From: Chloroflexota bacterium
Lineage (GTDB): Bacteria; Chloroflexota; Anaerolineae; UBA4142
DNA length: 43,458 nucleotides
Direction of reading: 5' to 3'
NCBI GenBank assembly: GCA_016223105.1
Contig: JACRPR010000214.1
Location: forward strand, 1-43,458
Below are positions 37,904 through 43,458 of this stretch, piece after piece (the first letter of the stretch is position 1; each line of letters opens with the position of its first letter). A program made the position numbers and the translations under genes. The notes under the pieces were generated by a model. That model saw only the letters and a program-made list of their open reading frames with translations. It did not search any database and was not told the origin of the DNA.

Positions 37904-39450
37904 TACTGCGCGGGCATTACATCGCGAAAAACGGATTCGAGCATTTGATCCACCGGCGCGTACTGATCCGTGATCGTGATCAGCGGCGCTTCGGTGAGCA
38001 AGCGATTGATCTGATCCGGTCCCGCCATCAAACGCGACAGGAGCGGATCGCCATCGTCGCCATCGAAATTTTTCAGCGCATCGAGGTCGAGCGGCACGTT
38101 GCTTCCAATCAACAAAAAGAAACTGCGCGAGACTTGCCGCCAATTGTAATTGCCTTCCGCGATGTACACGTTCGGAAACGTTTGGCGCAGGGTGTGAAAA
38201 TATGCGCGCGCAAATTCGCCGTACGGTCCGTCAATGATGTTGACGATGTACACGCCGTCGTCCGCGAGAAACGCGCGCACGCGGTCGTTAAATTCCTTCG
38301 TCGTCAAATGGTGCGGCACCTGGTAATGATTGAACGCGTCGCCCAACACCAGGTCGTATTTCATCGTCGGCGGACGCGCGAAAAACATCCGCGCGTCCTC
38401 GTTGTACGTTACGACTTTGGTGTCCGTGCGAAACGCGAGCAGATCGTGCGCGACCTGGGTTACGCCGGGATCGATCTCGATGACGTGAATGATGCTATTC
38501 GGGTACACCGTTTCCATATAACGCGGAAACGTGTACCCGCCGCCGCCGATCATCGCAACGCTCACGGGCTTGCCGCGCGCCGACCACATTTGCGCGACTT
38601 CGGCGTACGTTTTTTCGTAACCGTACACCAATTTGCGCGGATTGTTCAACTCGACAAAACTGTGCACGAGATGATCCAACACGAGTTGGCGCACCGGCAC
38701 GCCGTCTTCATCGCGATCAATAATTTTGATGCAATAATAATTCGTCTCGCGCACGCACGGACCGACGAGCCATTGTTGATTCAGCGCGATCAGCGATCCG
38801 CCCGCGATCAACACGAGCGCGATGATTCCCGATTGCCAACGCGCGCCGAGCAGAAAAAATAATCCGAGCGCGAGCAAAACCGCGGCGACGCCCCACACAA
38901 TCGTGTACGTGCCGAACCAGGAGATCAACCAAAAGCCGGTCGCGAACGTGCCGACGATACTGCCCGCCGCGCCCGCGGCGTAAATTTTTCCGACCGTGCT
39001 TCCGGTTTTCGCGAGATCGCTCAACGAAAGTTTCACGACGATGGGCGAAATCATTCCCAGGATCGTGCACGGCAGAAAAAATAAAACCGCGGTGAACGCG
39101 ACGATCTCGATCACGATCGACCACTCGGGCGGCGTCACGCGATACATCCGATCCAAGCCGACGATGCCGGCGGATGAGAGCGCGGCGAGAATGTACACGA
39201 CGCCCAAGAAGCGCAACGATGCCCAGCGATCCGCGAGGCGTCCGCCCAAATAATTGCCGAGCGTGATCCCAGCCAGCACGACGCCGATCACACTCGTCCA
39301 GGTGTACAGCGACGAACCGACGTGCGGCGCAATGATGCGCCCCGCGACAAGTTCGAGAATCATAATGCACGCGCTCGAAACAAACACGATCAAATTCGGT
39401 TGCCACAACCAGGTTTGCCGCGCGGGCGCGTTCATAACGTCGTTCGACAT
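37903..39450 (-). CDS. Membrane-anchored spermidine-synthase-like protein
   Basis: 515 residues: seven or so hydrophobic segments in the first 220 residues (MFS/rhomboid-like pattern, ILELVAGRIIAPHVGSSLYTW and similar), then a methyltransferase/aminopropyltransferase fold with VAMIGGGGYTFPRYM (about 290-304), IHVIEIDPGV and DLVLGDAFNHY. Fused 'MFS transporter/spermidine synthase' proteins are common in Chloroflexota and other phyla. Their substrate is unclear and spermidine synthesis is unproven. The start ATG 39450 has AAGGAGG upstream. Confidence 0.88.
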   Translation of the reverse strand: MSNDVMNAPARQTWLWQPNLIVFVSSACIMILELVAGRIIAPHVGSSLYTWTSVIGVVLAGITLGNYLGGRLADRWASLRFLGVVYILAALSSAGIVGLDRMYRVTPPEWSIVIEIVAFTAVLFFLPCTILGMISPIVVKLSLSDLAKTGSTVGKIYAAGAAGSIVGTFATGFWLISWFGTYTIVWGVAAVLLALGLFFLLGARWQSGIIALVLIAGGSLIALNQQWLVGPCVRETNYYCIKIIDRDEDGVPVRQLVLDHLVHSFVELNNPRKLVYGYEKTYAEVAQMWSARGKPVSVAMIGGGGYTFPRYMETVYPNSIIHVIEIDPGVTQVAHDLLAFRTDTKVVTYNEDARMFFARPPTMKYDLVLGDAFNHYQVPHHLTTKEFNDRVRAFLADDGVYIVNIIDGPYGEFARAYFHTLRQTFPNVYIAEGNYNWRQVSRSFFLLIGSNVPLDLDALKNFDGDDGDPLLSRLMAGPDQINRLLTEAPLITITDQYAPVDQMLESVFRDVMPAQ

Positions 39451-39473
39451 AAAGTGCCTCCTTGAAAATGTTG

Positions 39474-39492
39474 GGCAAATTTGAAATTTGCC
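39474..39492. repeat. GGCAAATTT palindrome, copy 4
   Basis: GGCAAATTT (39474-39482) G AAATTTGCC (39484-39492), exactly between the patB stop (39493) and the upstream region of the spermidine-synthase-like gene. Confidence 0.85.
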
Positions 39493-40662
39493 TTACGAAT
39501 GATTCACCGCGCGTTCAATGCGTTGCAACGCGTCCGTCAATGTCGCGCGCGGACAAGCAATGTTCATCCGACGGAACCCTTCGCCGCCCGCGCCGAACAT
39601 TGCGCCATCGTTCATCGCGACGCGCGCGCGTTTCAACAATGCCGTGATTTCCGCGTCGCCCAAACCCAACCCGCGAAAATCGAGCCACAGCAAGTACGTG
39701 CCTTCGAGCGGCGTCACTTTAATTTGCGGAATACACGCGGCGAAATAATCGGCAACGAAACGCGCGTTCGTGGCGATGTAATCCAAAACCTGGGACAACC
39801 ATTCCGCGCCATCGCGATACGCCGCTTCCGCCGCGACGATGCCGAACAAATTGTTCGCGCCGATCCCGGTATTTTCCAGCGCGATGTTGAACCGCGCGCG
39901 CAGTTGTGGATTCGGAATGATCGCGAACGAGGTGAACAGCCCGGCGAGATTGAACGTTTTGCTCGGCGCGTTGAGCGTGAGCGTGATCTGCGCGAGTTCG
40001 TCCGAGATCGCCGCGAGCGGGGTGTGCGTGTGTCCGGGAAAAATCAGGTCGGAATGAATTTCGTCGGAAACGATCAGCACATTGTGCGCGCGACAAATTT
40101 CGCCGAGCCGCGTCAATTCGTCGCGCGTCCACACGCGTCCGACCGGGTTGTGCGGACTGCACAGGATCAGCAAACGCGTGCGCGGCGTGATCTGTTGCGC
40201 GAGCGTTTCAAAATCCATCCCGTACCGATCGTTCTCGACCTTGAGTTGATTCGCGATCAGTTGACGCCCATTGTTTTTGATCGCGAACAAGAATGGATAA
40301 TACACCGGCGTTTGGACGATCACCGCGTCGCCGGGTTGACTGAACGCTTGCACGGCGAGATTCAGCGCGGGCACAACGCCGGGAGTGAACGTGAGCCATT
40401 CCTGTTGGATGTCCCAGCGCTGGCGCGTGTGCATCCACGCGATGATCGCGTCGAAAAAAGACTGGGGGCGTGCGGGATAACCCAGGACGCGATGCGCGAC
40501 GCGCGCGTGCAACGCGTCAATCACCGGCGCAGGCGATTCGAAATCCATGTCCGCGATGGATAGCGGAATCGCGTCCGGTTCTGCGCCAATGTATTCCGGC
40601 GATGTCCATTTGGCGCACTCGCTCGTTTTGCGCTCAATCACGCGATCAAAATCATATTTCAA
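39493..40662 (-). CDS. patB: PatB/MalY-type aminotransferase (cystathionine beta-lyase-like)
   Basis: 389-residue fold-type I PLP enzyme: SIADMDFESP near the N-terminus (typical of PatB/MalY), LCSPHNPVGRVWTRDEL, VLIVSDEIHSDLI, and the PLP lysine in NAPSKTFNLAGL (about 233). Members cleave cystathionine or cysteine (beta-lyase) or act as aminotransferases. A methionine/cysteine role would fit the aspartate-family genes in this window, but no met genes are adjacent. Start ATG 40662 has AGGAG about 12 nt upstream, so the spacing is long. Confidence 0.9.
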   Translation of the reverse strand: MKYDFDRVIERKTSECAKWTSPEYIGAEPDAIPLSIADMDFESPAPVIDALHARVAHRVLGYPARPQSFFDAIIAWMHTRQRWDIQQEWLTFTPGVVPALNLAVQAFSQPGDAVIVQTPVYYPFLFAIKNNGRQLIANQLKVENDRYGMDFETLAQQITPRTRLLILCSPHNPVGRVWTRDELTRLGEICRAHNVLIVSDEIHSDLIFPGHTHTPLAAISDELAQITLTLNAPSKTFNLAGLFTSFAIIPNPQLRARFNIALENTGIGANNLFGIVAAEAAYRDGAEWLSQVLDYIATNARFVADYFAACIPQIKVTPLEGTYLLWLDFRGLGLGDAEITALLKRARVAMNDGAMFGAGGEGFRRMNIACPRATLTDALQRIERAVNHS

Positions 40663-40736
40663 TGTGATGCTCCTGGTTTGCAGAAACCGAATGTGTTATT
40701 GGACGCGGACAAACGCGGAGGAACGCGGATGGATAA

Positions 40737-40836
40737 TAGACATTATCGGAAATAACGTGGCGCGGCTTTTCCAAGCCGCCGGATGCGGGCTAGAAAGCCC
40801 GCGCCACATCAATTCATTTATTTCCGATAAAGTCTA
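40737..40836. repeat. MITE-like element with 19-bp terminal inverted repeats
   Basis: The left end TAGACATTATCGGAAATAA (40737-40755) and the reverse complement of the right end (40818-40836) differ at one position. Inside are further palindromic arms, GTGGCGCGG...CCCGCGCCAC. No clear target-site duplication and no coding region. Upstream (40700-40730) are four direct repeats of ACGCGGA. No gene is seen in 40663-40950. Confidence 0.7.
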
Positions 40837-40894
40837 ATTTATGCCGCACATGATCCCACATACGGCGTGTGTTTTTGCAACGACTGGATTCGAC

Positions 40895-40943
40895 GCTTTA
40901 GCGGGTGACCGGTCTTGGCACAACCGCGTAAACGCTCGACTCC
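40895..40943. repeat. Second copy of the TTTAGCGGGTG repeat
   Basis: It has GCTTTAGCGGGTG, then CAACCGCGTAAACGCTCGA as in 16355-16406. The two halves can form an imperfect hairpin. Here GGATTCGAC joins it directly. Confidence 0.6.
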
Positions 40944-40950
40944 GTCCCGG

Positions 40951-42159
40951 TCAATTCATGCGCGCGGACTTGTTCGCGTTTGCCAGCAACGTGTTCAGTT
41001 GATCGTCCGTTGCCGCGCCGCCGCCTTGCGCGAGGCGCGCATCGCCGCCGCCGCGTCCGCCAATCTCCGCGAGCAATTCGCGGAGCAACGCGTTCGCATT
41101 CGCGCCGGTATTTTCACCGCACGTTACGATCAAACCGATTTTCGCGTCGTCGCGCGTCGCCAAAACGGAAACCAGGTTTGCGTCGGTCTTCAAAATCAGC
41201 GCCAGCGCGCGCGCCTGTTGAATCGTTTGATCGCGTAGAAACACAATCGCGATTCGAACCGCGCCAACGTGTTCCGCGTTTGCAATCATCTGCGCGGCAT
41301 CCGCGCGCAGTTTGTATGCGCCCAGCTCTTCGATCTGCGTGAGCGCGGCGCGCAGGGATTCGCGTTGACGCTCGACGGTCGCGAGAATGTCTTTGGGCGC
41401 GATGCTGAAATCGAGCGCGAGCCGCGCGGTGATCGCGTGCGCGTCTTGAAAGTAATCGAGCGCGCGTTGCCCGGCGACAAAATGAATCCGCGTGCGCTCG
41501 CCGCGCAGTTCGACGCGCAAAATTTTCAAGATGCCGATCATTCCTGTACTCGTGCAGTGCGTTCCGCCGCACGCGGAATAATCGAGCGCGTCAATCTCGA
41601 CGATGCGAATTTGTCCGCTCACTTTGGGCGGACGCCGCAGAGGAATTTTTCCGATGTCAGTTTCCGCGACGAAATACGATTTGATCGCGCGATCCGCGCG
41701 AATGATTTCGTTCGCCAAATTTTCGACGCGTATCAAATCGCTTTCGGAAATTTGCGCGGCTGGCAGATCAATCGTCGCGGGTGATTCGATGCTGATTTTC
41801 GCGGAGAGCGTTTCGAGATCGCGCGCGTGTTCGAACGTGTGCGAAAGCAAATGTTGCGCCGAGTGATGTTGCATAAACGCGCGGCGGCGTTCGCCATCAA
41901 TTCGCGCCGGCACAATTTCGCCGATCACATCGCGATCAACAATGTGCAAAACGTTGCCCGCGTCGTCAAGCGTTACTTCGATCACGCGCGCGTCGCCAAT
42001 CGTCCCGGTATCGTATTCCTGTCCGCCGCCAGTCGGATAAAAGTACGTTTGCGCGAGCGCGATGCCAACGCGATCATTTGGCAAAATCGTTTTGCCGATG
42101 ATGTGCGCGGTGAATTCGAGAGTGAAGGGATCGGTGTGGTAGATAAGTTTCGTAGGCAT
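40951..42159 (-). CDS. AlaX-type alanyl-tRNA editing protein with DHHA1 domain
   Basis: 402 residues. The editing domain has the two zinc-binding motifs of AlaRS/AlaX: H-x3-H in QHHSAQHLLS (about 97-103) and C-x3-H in ACGGTHC (about 195-199). The Gly-rich YFYPTGGGQEYDTG is conserved at the N-terminus. A C-terminal DHHA1-like region ends with GGRGGGDARLAQGGG, as in AlaX-L proteins. It hydrolyses mischarged Ser-tRNA-Ala or Gly-tRNA-Ala in trans. Start ATG 42159; no operon partner is evident. Confidence 0.9.
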   Translation of the reverse strand: MPTKLIYHTDPFTLEFTAHIIGKTILPNDRVGIALAQTYFYPTGGGQEYDTGTIGDARVIEVTLDDAGNVLHIVDRDVIGEIVPARIDGERRRAFMQHHSAQHLLSHTFEHARDLETLSAKISIESPATIDLPAAQISESDLIRVENLANEIIRADRAIKSYFVAETDIGKIPLRRPPKVSGQIRIVEIDALDYSACGGTHCTSTGMIGILKILRVELRGERTRIHFVAGQRALDYFQDAHAITARLALDFSIAPKDILATVERQRESLRAALTQIEELGAYKLRADAAQMIANAEHVGAVRIAIVFLRDQTIQQARALALILKTDANLVSVLATRDDAKIGLIVTCGENTGANANALLRELLAEIGGRGGGDARLAQGGGAATDDQLNTLLANANKSARMN

Positions 42160-42178
42160 TTATTCTACTCTGCAATGC

Positions 42179-43234
42179 TCAGTCAAGGTACGCAAAACTT
42201 TCGATCATCTGAATGAATGCTGGTGCTACCCGACTGTATTCATCATCATCAGTGCACAAAGTTAGAACAAAGCCGACCCCGTTGTGGATCCGGTAGTTAT
42301 CAAGACAATGCCTGACAATGGTTGTCAATCCTAACGATCCTCCCTGTCCCCAAATATATTCACGCAATATTGTCTTTTCACCTCGAATAAGATACTCGTT
42401 GGATGAAATAGTTCGGTTAACACTTGTGTCAGTAGAGGGAACCGCGCTCTGTGTCTGATTGCGGTTCGCAATATCCTCGCCCCATTTTGCTACAGCGGAA
42501 AGCGTGTCGAATTGATCCACCCTTCGACGAATAACCCCAAATACACCCAGTCGAAAGACACCAGGACTGCTAATGGTTGCAACATAAGTCTTGTCGCCCC
42601 GATTTCCTCCGGGATTTTCGAGATAAATCCAGTTGGCAGGATAACTGATAGAAAATCGAGACTGTTGACTGGTGGCTCTAGTCATTTGCCCTGAGATAGG
42701 AGTTGCAAAAGAGGGAGATACAAAAAATATACCATAGATTATCTGAATTACAAAGACGACAAAAGGAAGCAAAAGAATTGTGATGGGGATAAGGACACCC
42801 AACACCAGGACGCGCCGACTTACAGGTGTGCTAATGTGCGTGTGGTTTTGTTCCTTGCGCGTTTTCTTCTTAACGGATTGATTCCAAATAAATTTGTAAT
42901 AATAGATCGGCATCACAAAAGGTACAAAGATTATACCGAGACACAAGCCAATCCGAACACCTTCAGCAAGTTCTATATTATGAATGATGTGATTCAGGTA
43001 GATCACTATTAAGGCAAGTTGGATCAGAAGGGTAGGACATTGCAAGAGAACCAAAATGATAAATGGCGAAGATGCCAAACCGAATGTCGCTGGGTTCCCT
43101 GCAATAGTTGCCGATGAAACTATCATACTCCCTACTACAAAAAGCCAGGATCCGATAATTAGGATTGGAAGGATTGTTACCCACGCCGTTCCAATACCTA
43201 TCCACGTAATTGCAGATTTACTTAATCTCATCAA
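42179..43234 (-). CDS. AT-rich membrane protein with C-terminal soluble domain
   Basis: 351 residues (from ATG 43234): four hydrophobic helices in the first 180 residues (about 9-35, 52-80, 90-113 and 140-180) and a soluble C-terminal domain with RFSISYPANWIYLENPGGN and SSNEYLIRGEKTILREYIWG. The domain recalls PsbP-like or other 'S-Y-P-x-x-W' extracytoplasmic folds. The region lacks the 'gcgcg' words that are everywhere in its neighbours and looks AT-rich, which suggests recent transfer or a different mutational history. Family not recognised. Confidence 0.7.
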   Translation of the reverse strand: MMRLSKSAITWIGIGTAWVTILPILIIGSWLFVVGSMIVSSATIAGNPATFGLASSPFIILVLLQCPTLLIQLALIVIYLNHIIHNIELAEGVRIGLCLGIIFVPFVMPIYYYKFIWNQSVKKKTRKEQNHTHISTPVSRRVLVLGVLIPITILLLPFVVFVIQIIYGIFFVSPSFATPISGQMTRATSQQSRFSISYPANWIYLENPGGNRGDKTYVATISSPGVFRLGVFGVIRRRVDQFDTLSAVAKWGEDIANRNQTQSAVPSTDTSVNRTISSNEYLIRGEKTILREYIWGQGGSLGLTTIVRHCLDNYRIHNGVGFVLTLCTDDDEYSRVAPAFIQMIESFAYLD

Positions 43235-43258
43235 GCACTCCGTTGAATTTTATTTTGC

Positions 43259-43458
43259 TCAAAACCGAATCACGCGAAAACCTTCCGCGTAAAATTCGCC
43301 GTCAATGTCCGCGCGGCGCAAGCGATCGCGGATCCGTTTTTCGAGTTCCGCCGGATTTTTGATCTGGCTCGCGTGTGCGCGCAGAGCGGACAGTTTCACT
43401 TCGAGCGTGTCGTTCACATTGACCCAGGTATTCGGCTCGCCGGACGCGCTCAACCAAA
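43259..43458 (-). CDS. PIG-L deacetylase, C-terminal fragment (cut by window edge)
   Basis: The visible 66 codons end a larger protein: SASGEPNTWVNVNDTLEVKLSA is the typical late region of PIG-L/LmbE deacetylases, followed by LRAHASQ and the final YAEGFRVIRF, with the 'F-R-x-I' end. Such enzymes deacetylate GlcNAc-type compounds. A TTG at 43453 may look like a start but the frame is open to the window edge, so the real N-terminus lies outside. Confidence 0.8.
   Translation of the reverse strand, partial: WLSASGEPNTWVNVNDTLEVKLSALRAHASQIKNPAELEKRIRDRLRRADIDGEFYAEGFRVIRF

Noticed and set aside
40700-40730. ACGCGGA direct repeats as an origin or iteron array
   Set aside because: Only four irregular copies, no DnaA boxes or replication gene nearby; it resembles common intergenic repeat debris.
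1-43458. CRISPR array or cas genes
   Set aside because: No regularly spaced repeats of 24-40 nt with unique spacers were seen; the repeats present are palindromes and short-word arrays.

Overview
The window looks like a chromosomal segment of a GC-rich bacterium, most likely a Chloroflexota (Anaerolineae-like) genome. That is inference from gene content and style: a large SARP/NB-ARC/TPR regulator, a T-box leader, an archaeal-type Asd, a joined ChlI/ChlD-type chelatase, many TTG/GTG starts, a pervasive 'gcgcg' word bias and many small intergenic palindromes. No rRNA, CRISPR array or complete transposase gene was seen.

Layout. 1-3.5 kb (minus): a truncated polysaccharide deacetylase, a ChlI-like AAA+ ATPase and a VWA protein that appear to be two halves of one chelatase gene joined by a dnaX-like slippery run, and a DksA/TraR zinc-finger gene. 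3.5-6.4 kb (plus): tRNA-Val(GAC), a threonine-type T-box riboswitch, aspartokinase and asd. 6.5-11 kb: hypothetical genes, then a Thr-rich 24-codon leader ORF followed by thrS, which carries an in-frame TAA near its 3' end, and a frameshifted DUF4258-like/DUF2283 pair. 11-19.7 kb (minus): two lipoproteins, a B12-binding radical SAM protein, an orphan LuxR-type HTH and a 1063-residue AfsR-like regulator. 19.8-23.3 kb: proC, DinB, GNAT, a divergent SnoaL/HxlR pair and an AhpD-like protein. 23.4-29.7 kb is a defence/toxin-antitoxin island: Type III mod and res with a PIN toxin-antitoxin pair between them, a truncated copy of the thrC 5' end, and a second PIN module. Then come intact thrC and thrB, an L,D-transpeptidase and a SpoIID-like protein. 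34.2-43.5 kb (minus): an Hsp70-like protein with an unusual C-terminal domain and its coupled partner, DUF218 plus a membrane-anchored spermidine-synthase-like protein, a PatB-type aminotransferase, an AlaX-type editing protein, an AT-rich membrane protein and the end of a PIG-L deacetylase.

Two themes link the pieces. First, threonine: aspartokinase, Asd, homoserine kinase, threonine synthase and ThrRS all lie here, with a Thr-type T-box ahead of aspartokinase and a possible Thr-sensing leader ahead of thrS. Second, small repeats: inverted arrays of 7- or 8-nt words, GGCAAATTT palindromes at gene boundaries, near-perfect palindromes of 33-98 bp, and a CCTTCGAC...GCTCAGG element that has entered the reading frames of thrS and res. 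The most unusual single locus is 28.8-29.9 kb, where a toxin-antitoxin module sits between a truncated and an intact copy of the thrC start.
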